From the NCBI RefSeq assembly GCF_002250655.1, contig NZ_NOZR01000027.1:23551-87550 (forward strand): a stretch of 64,000 nt of DNA. Reading direction: 5' to 3'. This document shows, one piece after another, positions 7,689 through 16,656 of the stretch. Position 1 is the first letter of the stretch. Each line of letters starts with the position of its first letter. The position numbers were made by a program, and so were the translations under genes. Origin of the DNA: Mycolicibacterium sphagni. GTDB lineage: Bacteria > Actinomycetota > Actinomycetes > Mycobacteriales > Mycobacteriaceae. The notes below the pieces were generated by a model that saw only the letters and a program-made list of their open reading frames with translations, was not told where the DNA came from and ran no database searches.

Positions 7689-8078
7689 GTGACTGAACCT
7701 TCCCTTCCGTCTGTGGTCCGCTACGCCGGAATGGCGGCAGCCGCCGAAGGTGCGGTGGCTCTCGTCCTCGCGGTGGTGCTGGTGGTGCGCGGGATCGCCG
7801 GGGCCGACCAGCACATCGTCAACGGATTCGGAACGGCCGGCTGGTTCGCCGTGATGGGCGCGGCCGTGCTGGCCGGCGGCTGGGCGCTGATCATCGGACG
7901 GCGCTGGGGCAGGGGCATCGTGGTGTTCGCCAACCTGCTGCTCTTGCCGGTGGCCTGGTACATCGTGGCCGGACACCAACTCGTCTACGCGATCGCGCTC
8001 GGCGGGGTGGCCATTGCGGTGCTGGTGCTGCTGTTCAGTCCGTCCGCGGTGCGCTGGGCGGCAGGGGCGCGCGACTAG
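7689..8078 (+). CDS. Small integral membrane protein, four helices
   Basis: A 129-residue protein starting at GTG 7689. Four hydrophobic stretches are visible: EGAVALVLAVVLVVRGI, AVMGAAVLAGGWALIIG, VVFANLLLLPVAWYIVA and ALGGVAIAVLVLLF. No catalytic motif is seen. It follows the acyltransferase by 22 bases and could be cotranscribed with it. By position it is probably the counterpart of Rv3217c, an unstudied membrane protein. It overlaps the convergent acetyltransferase by 4 bases. Confidence 0.75.
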   Translation: MTEPSLPSVVRYAGMAAAAEGAVALVLAVVLVVRGIAGADQHIVNGFGTAGWFAVMGAAVLAGGWALIIGRRWGRGIVVFANLLLLPVAWYIVAGHQLVYAIALGGVAIAVLVLLFSPSAVRWAAGARD

Positions 8079-8554
8079 ACCTCCGTCGCCAGTGCGTCCA
8101 ACTCAGGGCCGCTGACCCGGTAGTTGAGCCATTCCGACATCTGCTTGCCGCCGACAGCGTCGTACAGCGCGATCGCATTGACGTTCCAGTCCAACACCTC
8201 CCAGGCCAACCGGGTGTAACCGTTGTCGACGCATTCTTTGGCCAGCGTCGCCAGCAGCGTTCGGGCCAGCCCGCGCCGGCGGAACTTGTCGCGAACGAAC
8301 AAGTCCTCCAAGTAGATACCGGCCACGCCGTCCCAGGTGGACAAGGTGCGGAACCATAGCGCCACCGCGGCGGCTTCGCCGTCGATTTCGGCGATGTGGC
8401 AGAACCCGACCGGGTTCTCGACGAAAAGCGCTGCGGTGATCTGGCTTTCGGTCACCGTGCACTGGTCGAGCGCATGCTCGAATTCGGCGAGCTCGCGGAT
8501 CATCGCGACGATTTCGGCCTCGTCACCGGGACGCGCCAGACGGATCTCGGTCAT
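8075..8554 (-). CDS. GNAT-family N-acetyltransferase (diamine acetyltransferase type)
   Basis: A 159-residue acetyl-CoA-dependent acetyltransferase. The acetyl-CoA pyrophosphate loop is RRRGLARTLL, preceded by IYLEDLFVRDKF and followed by TRLAWEVLDWNVNAIALYDA, the pattern of spermidine/spermine and thialysine acetyltransferases. The substrate is probably a small amine or amino acid, but this is not proven. Its ATG overlaps the entC stop by 4 bases, so it is the last gene of an operon of phosphatase, entC and acetyltransferase. Confidence 0.87.
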   Translation of the reverse strand: MTEIRLARPGDEAEIVAMIRELAEFEHALDQCTVTESQITAALFVENPVGFCHIAEIDGEAAAVALWFRTLSTWDGVAGIYLEDLFVRDKFRRRGLARTLLATLAKECVDNGYTRLAWEVLDWNVNAIALYDAVGGKQMSEWLNYRVSGPELDALATEV

Positions 8555-9645
8555 TGCTGTACCCCCAGTGCCGACAGGATCGTTCTGAATTTCGTTGTGG
8601 TTTCCGCGACTTCGTCATCGGGATCGGATTCGGCGACGATACCGCCACCGGCCTGTGCGAGCGCGCCACGCCGGTCAGTGGACAGTTGGGCGCCGCGGAT
8701 CGCCACCACCCAGCGCCCGTCGCCGCGAGCGTCGCACCAGCCCACCGCGCCGGCGTAGAACCCGCGGTCGCCTTCCAGCTGCGCGATCAGATCGACCGCC
8801 TCACTCGTCGGCACCCCGCCGACCGCCGGAGTGGGATGCAGCGCCAGCGCCAAATCGATTGCGGTGATGGAGGTATCGCGCAGCCGGCCGTGGATCGGGG
8901 TGGACAGATGCCACAGCGCGGCAGTGCGGCTCAGCTGCGGTTCTGCGGCGACGTCGAGCTCAGTGCACAGCGGCTCCAATGCACTGCGCATGGTGTCCAC
9001 GACCAGCTGGTGTTCGTGACGGTTCTTTCCCGACTCGGCCAGAGCGGCGCCGTTGGCGGTGTCGGTCTGCGGGTCGCCTGACCGCGGCGCGGACCCGGCG
9101 AACGGCTGGCAGCTCACCAGGTCACCGGTGCGTGCGACGAGTAACTCGGGGCTGGCGCCCACCAGTGCGGTGCCGGTGTAATCGCCCCCGGCCGGTGACA
9201 GATCGGTCAGGTACGCGGTGGCTTCGGCATCGTCGGCCACCAGCCGGCGCAGGATCGCCAGCTCGTCCAGCGGGCCGTCGGCAACGAGGCGCAGCGATCG
9301 CGCCAAAACTACTTTCTGCAAAGCGCTTTCGGGCTCGTTGAGGCGATCCAGGGCTCGGCGGATGCGGGCGCGATGTTCCTCGGGTGAGGGCACAGTCGCG
9401 GCGATCCGAACCGCGGGCAGGGCCGCCGTCGGCCACGCGGGCAGCGCGTCGCCGAATGTCACCGTCGACGGCGCCAGCAGTGCCGCCTTGCCCCGGACAT
9501 CGAACGGCAGCGCGCCGACCACTACGTCGACCGAGGCGGCGGCCAACGCGGCCGACGCCGTGGCGACGTCGTCGTAACCCGTCTGAATCCCCTCGGCGAC
9601 GACCGTTCCGGCGGGCCCGCTCAGCACAAAGGAAGGCTGGGCCAT
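8551..9645 (-). CDS. entC: Isochorismate synthase EntC/MenF-type
   Basis: A 364-residue chorismate-utilising enzyme with an ATG at 9645 that directly abuts the stop of the upstream phosphatase gene (TGATG). The conserved chorismate-binding core is present: LQKVVLARS, ASPELLVAR, CQPFAGSAPR, SGKNRHEHQLVVD, LWHLSTPIHGRL, LHPTPAVGGVPT, GDRGFYAGAVGW and the C-terminal AQAGGGIVAESDPDDE. It converts chorismate to isochorismate, the precursor of menaquinone or of salicylate-capped siderophores. No siderophore genes lie nearby, so a role in menaquinone supply is at least as likely. Confidence 0.9.
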   Translation of the reverse strand: MAQPSFVLSGPAGTVVAEGIQTGYDDVATASAALAAASVDVVVGALPFDVRGKAALLAPSTVTFGDALPAWPTAALPAVRIAATVPSPEEHRARIRRALDRLNEPESALQKVVLARSLRLVADGPLDELAILRRLVADDAEATAYLTDLSPAGGDYTGTALVGASPELLVARTGDLVSCQPFAGSAPRSGDPQTDTANGAALAESGKNRHEHQLVVDTMRSALEPLCTELDVAAEPQLSRTAALWHLSTPIHGRLRDTSITAIDLALALHPTPAVGGVPTSEAVDLIAQLEGDRGFYAGAVGWCDARGDGRWVVAIRGAQLSTDRRGALAQAGGGIVAESDPDDEVAETTTKFRTILSALGVQQ

Positions 9646-10256
9646 CACGTCCCGGTGACCGGCTCGCGGTGGCTGGTCAACCCCAGCGCCGAGAGCTGCC
9701 GCAAGCCGTACTCGAAACCACACACCGCGACCGAGGCCGGTCCGAACCCGTAGCGCGCACCCTCGCGCAGCGGCTGCTCCACCCAGCGGGTGACCACCGA
9801 GCGCGAGAAATGGCCGTGGCCGACGAACACCACGTCGCGGTCGACCATGTTCTCCAGGGCGTAGGACACCGCCTGGTCGGCGCGCATGCTGATCTGGTCG
9901 ACGCTCTCGCCGCCGGGGCAGCCGTAGGTCCACAACAGCCAGCCAGGTGTGTCGGTGCGGATCGTATGGGTGGTCAGGCCTTCGTAGTCGCCGTAGTTCC
10001 ACTCCGCGAGCAGCGGGGAGACCTCGTCGACGGTCAGCCCGGCCAGCTCTGCGGTGGCCAGCGCGCGCTTGCGCGGGCTGCTGATCACCAGCGGGTTGTC
10101 CAAGCCCAGGTGCTCGAGTGTCAGGGCGGCTAGTTTGGCCTGTTCGCGCCCGCGCTCGGTGAGGTCGAGATCGGTGGTGCTGGTGTGCTGGCCGCTCTTG
10201 GACCATTCGGTTTCGCCGTGCCGAAGCAGGACCAACCGGTGCGTTCCGACGCTCAC
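9645..10256 (-). CDS. Histidine (acid) phosphatase, phosphoglycerate-mutase fold
   Basis: A 203-residue member of the histidine phosphatase superfamily. The catalytic RHGE motif is in LVLLRHGETEWS near the N-terminus, and the second catalytic histidine is in VVFVGHGHFSRSV. The GTG at 10256 is chosen; a GTG two codons upstream is possible. The M. tuberculosis counterpart, Rv3214 (called gpm2), was shown to be an acid phosphatase rather than a mutase. It is the first gene of the operon with entC, which suggests a role near chorismate metabolism, but the substrate is unknown. Confidence 0.87.
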   Translation of the reverse strand: MSVGTHRLVLLRHGETEWSKSGQHTSTTDLDLTERGREQAKLAALTLEHLGLDNPLVISSPRKRALATAELAGLTVDEVSPLLAEWNYGDYEGLTTHTIRTDTPGWLLWTYGCPGGESVDQISMRADQAVSYALENMVDRDVVFVGHGHFSRSVVTRWVEQPLREGARYGFGPASVAVCGFEYGLRQLSALGLTSHREPVTGT

Positions 10257-10335
10257 GGTCACTGATTCTGCCCGATGACCAGGCGCGCCGTAGCAGCCGG
10301 GACGCATCTGCTCAGAACCTGCAAGGATGGTCACC

Positions 10336-11127
10336 GTGACCCGAGTATTGGCGGTCGCCAACCAAAAGGGTGGGGTGGCCAAGACAACCACGGTCGCGTC
10401 TCTGGGTGCGGCTTTCGTGGACGCGGGCAAGCGAGTCTTGCTCGTCGATCTCGACCCCCAGGGCTGTTTGACCTTCTCGCTGGGTACCGACCCGGACAAG
10501 CTGCCGGTGTCCGTGCACGAAGTGCTGCTCGGCGACGTCGAACCGAGTACTGCGCTGGTCGATACGGCTGAAGGCATGACGCTGCTGCCGGCCAACATCG
10601 ACCTGGCCGGAGCGGAGGCGATGCTGCTGATGCGGGCCGGGCGGGAGTACGCCCTCAAACGCGCACTGGACAAGCTCGACCAGTTCGACGTGGTGATCAT
10701 CGACTGCCCGCCGTCGCTGGGGGTGCTCACCCTCAACGGCCTGACCGCCGCCGATGAGGTGATCGTGCCGCTGCAGTGCGAGACCCTGGCACACCGCGGC
10801 GTTGGCCAGTTCCTGCGCACCGTGGACGACGTGCAGCAGATCACCAACCCGAACCTCAAGCTACTGGGTGCTCTGCCGACGCTGTACGACTCGCGGACCA
10901 CACACAGCCGCGACGTGCTGCTGGATGTGGCTGACCGCTACGACCTGCCGGTGCTGGCTCCGCCGATCCCGCGGACCGTGCGCTTCGCCGAGGCGAGCGC
11001 GTCGGGGTCATCGGTACTCGCCGGCCGAAAGAGCAAGGGCGGCACGGCTTATCGCGAACTGGCGGCCTCGTTGCTGAAGCACTGGAAGTCGGGCAAGGCG
11101 CTGCCGACATTCGCTCCAGAGGTTTAG
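10336..11127 (+). CDS. ParA/Soj-family ATPase
   Basis: A deviant Walker-A ATPase of 263 residues. The P-loop is NQKGGVAKTTT at the N-terminus, the switch is LVDLDPQGCLTFSLG, and Walker B is VVIIDCPPSLGVLT. The GTG at 10336 is preferred because AAGGA lies 8 bases before it; an ATG at 10327 overlaps that site. No parB or parS-like gene adjoins it, so it is an orphan ParA as in other mycobacteria (Rv3213c), possibly working with another nucleoid or division partner. It is divergent from the phosphatase operon and converges on the beta-propeller gene with a 4-base overlap. Confidence 0.9.
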   Translation: MTRVLAVANQKGGVAKTTTVASLGAAFVDAGKRVLLVDLDPQGCLTFSLGTDPDKLPVSVHEVLLGDVEPSTALVDTAEGMTLLPANIDLAGAEAMLLMRAGREYALKRALDKLDQFDVVIIDCPPSLGVLTLNGLTAADEVIVPLQCETLAHRGVGQFLRTVDDVQQITNPNLKLLGALPTLYDSRTTHSRDVLLDVADRYDLPVLAPPIPRTVRFAEASASGSSVLAGRKSKGGTAYRELAASLLKHWKSGKALPTFAPEV

Positions 11128-12347
11128 GGACCGTAAGCGGCCAGCGCCGCGCCGTGCTGCTCGATCACCATCGAACCGGTGACGGTGGGGACCACCGGTC
11201 CTGAACCGGCCGGGTGGGTCACGGCGATGATGCGTTCGTTGGTGCCGCTGGTCGGGTCGTACACCCCGATACCCGTGGTCAGGGGGATGAGTAGCTTGCC
11301 GGCCATCATCGCGCCCGGACCCAGCGTGCCCACCGGGCCGGTGGACTCGATGGTGTAGCGATAGGACAGCCGGGCGTCGAAGACCTCCACACTGTCGCCG
11401 GTCCACCAGGTGAACAGGTCGCCGGCGCGGGTGACGGCCTGGGCCGAATTGGCCAGCACCGGAGGCTTTTTCAGGAGCGTGCTCGACACCTTGGTGCCGG
11501 TGTCGTCATAGACGGCGATCTCGGGTTGCGGTGAGGGCAGGTACACCGCGGTGGTGGTGCCCGCGACGGCCAGAACCCGTGCTTCGGAATCGGTGGCGAC
11601 ACCGGGCAGCGCGACGTTCTTGGTGTCGGGTTCGTCTTCCTCTTTCGCCGGCTTGAGCAGAGTCAGGCGCAGGTCCTTCTGGTCGCGGCAGGCCTCTGTG
11701 ACCGCCGCGGCCTCATCGCTGGCGGCCGACGACATCAAGGTGCAGCCAGTACCGAGGCCCTGGTTGACCGGCTTCACCCTGGCGTCGATCTCGCCGTAGG
11801 ACAGCATCCGCACCAGATCCGAGCGCCACAATTCCAGCCGGGTCGGACCGGCCGACAGCACAGCGCTGCCATTGGAGCTGAGCACCACGTGTTTGTCGGC
11901 GTAGGCGGTGCGAGTCGGGCCGCGCTGCCCGGTGCCGCCGTTGATGCTGCTGACCTGGCCGCAGCCGCGGATGTCGGGGTAGACCGCGACGGCGAGGTCG
12001 TAAACGTAGGAGACCCCGCACAGATCGATGTCACGGGCGTAGGTCCACCGGTTCTGGCCGGTCTGCGGGTCGAGGCCCGCGACGGTGTGCCCGTCGCCGC
12101 TGACCACGGTGCCGCCGACCACGATCGGGCTCAGCGTGCGCGGGCTGGCCGCGGTCCACAACTGGTGCAGGGTGTCGGGAACCACCCGTGCCGGAACAGG
12201 ATTGGGTGCCGCAGAGGTGGCGGGCCGGCTGATCGTGGCCCGCGCCGAGCTGTTCCACCAGAACAGGGCGGCCACGACGACCACGACGACAGCGATCGTC
12301 GCCGCAGCGACGAGATCGCCCTTGGTGCGGCGCTCGGGTCTGACCAT
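11124..12347 (-). CDS. Membrane-anchored PQQ-like beta-propeller protein
   Basis: A 407-residue protein with a cytoplasmic basic start (VRPERRTKGD), one transmembrane helix (AAATIAVVVVVVAALFWW) and a large extracytoplasmic part. That part has repeated propeller blades of the PQQ-binding-like type, for example GHTVAGLDPQTGQNRWTYA and GIGVYDPTSGTNERII. No quinone-binding residues are obvious, so it is probably a structural or binding propeller. It follows rhlE by 20 bases on the same strand and is likely cotranscribed. It corresponds in position to Rv3212, which has no settled function. Confidence 0.8.
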   Translation of the reverse strand: MVRPERRTKGDLVAAATIAVVVVVVAALFWWNSSARATISRPATSAAPNPVPARVVPDTLHQLWTAASPRTLSPIVVGGTVVSGDGHTVAGLDPQTGQNRWTYARDIDLCGVSYVYDLAVAVYPDIRGCGQVSSINGGTGQRGPTRTAYADKHVVLSSNGSAVLSAGPTRLELWRSDLVRMLSYGEIDARVKPVNQGLGTGCTLMSSAASDEAAAVTEACRDQKDLRLTLLKPAKEEDEPDTKNVALPGVATDSEARVLAVAGTTTAVYLPSPQPEIAVYDDTGTKVSSTLLKKPPVLANSAQAVTRAGDLFTWWTGDSVEVFDARLSYRYTIESTGPVGTLGPGAMMAGKLLIPLTTGIGVYDPTSGTNERIIAVTHPAGSGPVVPTVTGSMVIEQHGAALAAYGP

Positions 12348-12367
12348 TTAGGGGACGATAGCGGCTG

Positions 12368-13885
12368 TCAGCCTGCCGTTGCCTGGGCCTCGGCGGCGTT
12401 GCGCGGCCGACGCCGGCGACGGCGCTTGCGTGCCGGGCTGTCGTCGCCACCATCGGAGGCCTTGGCGTTGTCGCCGGAGGTGGGGTCGGCGGGGGCGTCG
12501 GCGGCCGTCTCGAGGTGCCCGGTGGCGCCCTCGCCGGCGCGAGTGCGGCGACGAGACCGGTTGCGGCTCGGCCGTTCCCGCTTGGAGTCCGTCGAGCTGA
12601 TCCGGGTCCCGTCTTGACTCTTGGCGGCCTGCGCCGATTTGCGCGGGCCACCGATCGAACCACCGGCTTCGGTGGGGATGCTGAGTTCGGAGTAGAGATG
12701 CGGCGAGTTGGAGTAGGTCTCCGCGGGGTCGGGGCAATCGAGATTGAGCGCCTTGTCGATCATCGACCAGCGTTCCAGCTCGTCCCAGTCGACCAGAGTG
12801 ATCGCGATTCCGGTCTTGCCGGCCCGGCCGGTGCGCCCGATGCGGTGCACGTAAGCCTGCTCGTCCTCGGGGATCTGGTAGTTGATCACGTGGGTGATGT
12901 CATCGATGTCGATGCCGCGGGCGGCCACATCGGTGGCCACCAGCACGTCGACGTCGCCGGTGCGGAACGCCTTGAGTGCCTTCTCGCGGGCGATCTGGCC
13001 CAGGTCACCGTGCACGGCGCCCACCTTGAAACCGCGCTCGGCCAGCTCGTCGGCCACCTTCTGCGCGGTGCGCTTGGTGCGGGTGAAGACCATCGTCGCG
13101 CCGCGGCCCTCGGCCTGCAGGATCCGGCTGACCACCTCGACCTTGTCCAGCGCGTGGGCGCGGTAGACGAACTGCTCGGTGGTGTCGTGGGTGGCTGCGC
13201 CTTGCACGCCCTCGGCCCGGATGTGGGTGGGCTGGTTCATGAACGTGCGGGCGAGCGTGATGATCGGGTCGGGCATGGTCGCCGAGAAGAGCATGGCCTG
13301 CCGCTGATCGGGGATCTGCTTGAGGATGCGCTCGATATCGGGCAGGAAGCCCAGGTCAAGCATCTCGTCGGCCTCGTCGAGCACCAGCACCGACAGACCG
13401 CCGAGCTGAAGGTGCCCCTGCTGAGCCAGGTCGAGCAGCCGGCCCGGGGTACCGACGACCACGTCGACGCCCTTCTGCAAGGCCTCGATCTGGGGCTCGT
13501 AGGGGCGCCCGCCATAGATCGCGGTGACGGTCAGCTTGCGGGATTCGTCAGCCTGCAGATACTTCGACGCGGCGACGAGGTCGCCGTGGACCTGTAGGCA
13601 CAGCTCGCGAGTCGGCACCACGACGAGTGCGCGCGGGATGCCGCTGAGCGGACGTGCGGTGTCGGTGGTGATGCGGTGTAGCAGCGGCACCCCGAAGGCG
13701 AAGGTCTTGCCCATGCCGGTGCGGGCCTGGCCGATCAGGTCGTCGCCGGCCAGGGCCAGCGGCAACGTCTGTTCCTGGATGGCGAATGCGTGTTCGATGC
13801 CCTGCTCGCCGAGGGCGCGGACGATCTCGTCGCGTACTCCGAGTTCGGCGAATGTGGTCTGGGGATGTGTAGTTAGTGGTGTCAT
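12368..13885 (-). CDS. rhlE: DEAD-box ATP-dependent RNA helicase RhlE
   Basis: A 505-residue RNA helicase. Motifs in order: Q motif AIQEQTLP (about 35-42), motif I ARTGMGKT (54-61), PTREL, GTPGRLLDL, DEADEML, SAT, VFTRTKRTAQ, ATDVAARGIDID and HRIGRTGRAG. The Walker loop reads GMGKT rather than GTGKT. The C-terminal 100 residues are low complexity and end in an arginine-lysine run (KRRRRRRPR), which probably binds RNA. DEAD-box helicases of this type remodel ribosome precursors and mRNA and join the degradosome. A divergent gap of about 250 bases lies upstream. Confidence 0.93.
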   Translation of the reverse strand: MTPLTTHPQTTFAELGVRDEIVRALGEQGIEHAFAIQEQTLPLALAGDDLIGQARTGMGKTFAFGVPLLHRITTDTARPLSGIPRALVVVPTRELCLQVHGDLVAASKYLQADESRKLTVTAIYGGRPYEPQIEALQKGVDVVVGTPGRLLDLAQQGHLQLGGLSVLVLDEADEMLDLGFLPDIERILKQIPDQRQAMLFSATMPDPIITLARTFMNQPTHIRAEGVQGAATHDTTEQFVYRAHALDKVEVVSRILQAEGRGATMVFTRTKRTAQKVADELAERGFKVGAVHGDLGQIAREKALKAFRTGDVDVLVATDVAARGIDIDDITHVINYQIPEDEQAYVHRIGRTGRAGKTGIAITLVDWDELERWSMIDKALNLDCPDPAETYSNSPHLYSELSIPTEAGGSIGGPRKSAQAAKSQDGTRISSTDSKRERPSRNRSRRRTRAGEGATGHLETAADAPADPTSGDNAKASDGGDDSPARKRRRRRRPRNAAEAQATAG

Positions 13886-14137
13886 GCTGGTGGCGTCTTG
13901 CCTTCCGCTGTCGTTCCTCGTGGTGTTGTCCAGCGCGCACGAGTTCTGAGAAGTCGGAATGGATTCGGCTTCAAGAGTTTCGATGCCGATTCGCCGGGCC
14001 CTGCACTGAGGGAGGCGGGCCCACTGCGTGCACGCACATTTCCTTGACTGCGCCTCACGGCGCTAATCAGCTCTCATTGTAGCTGGTCGCGGTCGCTGGG
14101 ACCGATCACAGTCTCAGCCGCGACTACAGTGACGGCC

Positions 14138-14821
14138 ATGACAGCCCCTCAACCCGCCCCGGCGTCACCGGCGCGCATCTCCGCCGATCATCCCGGCGTC
14201 AACGAGTTGTTCGCGCTGCTGGCTTACGGCGAGGTGGCGGCGTTCTACCGGCTGACCGACGAGGCGCGGATGGCGCCCGACCTGCGCGGCCGCATCAATA
14301 TGGCGAGTATGGCCGCCGCCGAGATGGCCCATTACGACCTGCTGCGCGACGCTTTACTGGCCCGCGGCGTCGACGTCGTCCCGGCGATGTCGCGCCACGC
14401 CTCGGCGCTGGAGAACTACCACCGCCTGACCACTCCGAGCACCTGGCTGGAGGCGCTGGTCAAGACATATGTCGGCGATGCGCTGGCCGCCGATTTCTAC
14501 CTCGAGATCGCCGACGTGCTGCCCGATGAGGTGGCCGCCGTGGTGCGCGGGGTGCTGTCGGAGACAGGCCACTCGCAATTCGTGGTCGCCGAGGTCCGCC
14601 AGGCGGTGACCACCAGCGGACGGCAACGCAGCCGGCTCGCGCTGTGGTCGCGCCGGCTGCTGGGTGAGGCCATCACGCAGGCCCAGTACGTGCTGGCCGA
14701 ACATGACGAGCTGGTGGATTTGGTGCTGGCCGGCCCAGGCGGCCTGGGGCAGGTGGCCGACTTCTTCGACCGGCTGCAGCGCACTCATGACGAGCGGATG
14801 CGCGAGCTCGGTCTGGCCTAG
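14138..14821 (+). CDS. Ferritin-like (MiaE_2-type) protein
   Basis: A 227-residue helical protein starting at ATG 14138 (a GTG at 14129 is an alternative). It shows the four-helix ferritin-like pattern with paired metal-ligand motifs, such as ASMAAAEMAHYDLL in the first half and RGVLSETGHSQFVVAEVRQA in the second. It fits the MiaE-like family (tRNA hydroxylase-like, Pfam MiaE_2). In actinobacteria this group is not shown to modify tRNA, so the reaction is unknown. It is divergent from rhlE and converges on the MmpS-like gene with a 4-base overlap. Confidence 0.75.
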   Translation: MTAPQPAPASPARISADHPGVNELFALLAYGEVAAFYRLTDEARMAPDLRGRINMASMAAAEMAHYDLLRDALLARGVDVVPAMSRHASALENYHRLTTPSTWLEALVKTYVGDALAADFYLEIADVLPDEVAAVVRGVLSETGHSQFVVAEVRQAVTTSGRQRSRLALWSRRLLGEAITQAQYVLAEHDELVDLVLAGPGGLGQVADFFDRLQRTHDERMRELGLA

Positions 14822-15387
14822 CGGTTGCAGGTCGCCGAGATGGCGTTGTCGGTCTGGGCGGCGACCGTCGCCCCGCTGGCGTCGGTGATCCAGCAGTTGA
14901 GCTGACTTCCGCCGCTGCTGGCCGTGACGTAGTTGACCGGCACGTTCGGGATGACGGTCAGCTGCCACGGCAGCACGACGTTGTCGACGGTCCGCAGCGC
15001 GCCTGTCTCGTCGGCGTAGGTGATGGTCACCGGGTCGTTGGGCCGTTGGTTGCCCGCGACGGTGTAGACGATCAGGCGGGGATCGACCGTCGTCTGGGCC
15101 ATGGGCGCTGCGGGGGTGCTGGTCTGGGGGACCAGGACCGGTGTCTCGACTGGCAGCCCCGGCACAGTGACGGTGACCGGCGCGGGTGCGGGCGTCGACG
15201 TCCGGGGAGCCGGGATGGCCACCACGGTGCGAGTCGGGGTGGCGCCACCGAATTCGGGGGTGGTGGTGGCAGCATCGCCGGTCCGGACCACCAGCATCGT
15301 CGCGCAGGCGGCGCCCAGCACGCCCGCGGTGGTCAGGGCCACCCGCGGCCACTGCACCAGCCCCCGCCGGCGCTTTTCGTCGCTCAC
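14818..15387 (-). CDS. MmpS-family membrane protein
   Basis: A 189-residue protein with a short cytoplasmic start, one transmembrane helix (VALTTAGVLGAACATMLVV), a proline- and threonine-rich linker (about 40-95) and a C-terminal beta domain with two cysteines (LNCWITD and the terminal SATCNR). The C-terminal domain, with VTITYADETG and LPWQLTVIP, is typical of the MmpS proteins that accompany MmpL lipid transporters. No mmpL gene is adjacent, as for Rv3209 in M. tuberculosis, so its partner is unknown. Confidence 0.78.
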   Translation of the reverse strand: MSDEKRRRGLVQWPRVALTTAGVLGAACATMLVVRTGDAATTTPEFGGATPTRTVVAIPAPRTSTPAPAPVTVTVPGLPVETPVLVPQTSTPAAPMAQTTVDPRLIVYTVAGNQRPNDPVTITYADETGALRTVDNVVLPWQLTVIPNVPVNYVTASSGGSQLNCWITDASGATVAAQTDNAISATCNR

Positions 15388-15563
15388 GAGGCAAGGTTAT
15401 GGACGAATCATCACTATCGCTGCACGGCGCGCCTGTCCGTTGCCATGCTGTTATCCCAGCTTGACGCCCTATTCGCTGACCGCGAACGGCTGGCTGTCAC
15501 CCCGCCGTCGAGCGTCCACTAGCCTTCTGGGGTAACGCTGCATTCGACAGGGAAGGGGCCAGT

Positions 15564-15815
15564 GTGGAGGTCAAGATCGGTGTCACGGACAGCCCGCGTG
15601 AACTTGTGTTCCAAAGCACCCAGACGCCCGCAGAGGTCGAGGAGCTGGTGACTTCGGCGTTCTCGAAGAGTGGCCCGGACGTGCTGAGCCTGACCGACGA
15701 CAAGGGACGCCGTTTCCTGGTGCAGACCGCCAAGATCAGCTATGTCGAGATCGGTGTCGCCGACGTGCGACGGGTCGGCTTCGGGATCGCCGCAGGATCG
15801 TCTGCCGGCGCTTAG
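15564..15815 (+). CDS. DUF3107 protein (TB9.4-like)
   Basis: An 83-residue protein starting at GTG 15564. It is the small actinobacterial DUF3107 family: MEVKIGVTDSPRELVFQS, then EELVTSAFSKSGPDVLSLTD and KISYVEIGVADVRRVGFG. The fold is probably a compact alpha-beta domain. Function is unknown; the M. tuberculosis counterpart TB9.4 (Rv3208A) is known as a culture-filtrate protein. It converges on a TetR gene. Confidence 0.85.
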   Translation: MEVKIGVTDSPRELVFQSTQTPAEVEELVTSAFSKSGPDVLSLTDDKGRRFLVQTAKISYVEIGVADVRRVGFGIAAGSSAGA

Positions 15816-15818
15816 GGC

Positions 15819-16493
15819 TTAGGAGCGCGTCAGCGGGACGTGTGACAGTCCGCCCCAGGCGAACTGCACCGTTCCGTCGACCGCGGCCTCTTTGGAGACC
15901 GGGCGGTCGGCGTTCAACCAGTACCGCGCACTGTCGACGCTGATGGCTACGAGCCCGACCGCGATCATCCTCGCGCGGTGCGGATCGAGGCCGGAATCGC
16001 GGCTGATCAGGTCGAATACCGCGTCGGTACACGATTCGGTGGCCACCTTCACCTGCGAGGAAACCTGCGGCTCGGTGATGTAGTCGTTCTCGAAGATCAG
16101 CCGGTAGCCCTGGCCGTCGTGCTCGATGAAATCAAAGAAGGCCTGAACTGCCGCGCGCAACCGCTGACGGTTGTCAGTGGTGGTGCGCAAGGCTTGCCGC
16201 ACACCGGACACCAGGTTCTCGACGTGCCGATTCAGGACTGCCAGGTACAGCTCGAGCTTGCTCGAGAAGTGTTGATACAGAACGGGTTTGCTCACACCGG
16301 CGCGATCGGCGATCTCGTCCATGCCGGCGGCGTGAAAGCCGCGGTCGACGAAGACTTCGCTGGCGGCTGCCAGCAGCTGGCCTCGTCGCTCGTCTCGCGG
16401 CAGGCGGCTACCGCGCCGAGGGGTGGCGGCGGGTCGGTCGCCCGTGGCCGCTCGAGCGGGTTTCCGCTCGGCCGTGTCGGCGAGATCGCTCAT
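15819..16493 (-). CDS. TetR-family transcriptional regulator (Rv3208-like)
   Basis: A 224-residue TetR protein. The ATG at 16493 is chosen over an upstream one at 16535 because GAGGA sits 5 bases before it. After a disordered basic N-terminus (KPARAATGDRPAATPRRGSR) comes the DNA-binding domain, GQLLAAASEVFVDRGFHAA and AGVSKPVLYQHFSSK. The C-terminal domain includes FFDFIEHDGQGYRLIFEND, a stretch common in TetR proteins that bind acyl-CoA-like ligands. The target is unknown; neighbours give no clear lead. Confidence 0.87.
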   Translation of the reverse strand: MSDLADTAERKPARAATGDRPAATPRRGSRLPRDERRGQLLAAASEVFVDRGFHAAGMDEIADRAGVSKPVLYQHFSSKLELYLAVLNRHVENLVSGVRQALRTTTDNRQRLRAAVQAFFDFIEHDGQGYRLIFENDYITEPQVSSQVKVATESCTDAVFDLISRDSGLDPHRARMIAVGLVAISVDSARYWLNADRPVSKEAAVDGTVQFAWGGLSHVPLTRS

Positions 16494-16656
16494 CAAGTCC
16501 TCAATCTGGTGTGTAGACGGGCGGCACCACCCCACGCTGCCACCCCCGTCGAACCGACATTACTACCCGGCCGGGGTTACTCGCCCGTAGCGCACGCGGG
16601 CGTCGGTACGGGCGCGCCGGGAGTCTCGTCCTCGGCTGCTGTGCCATCCTGGGTCC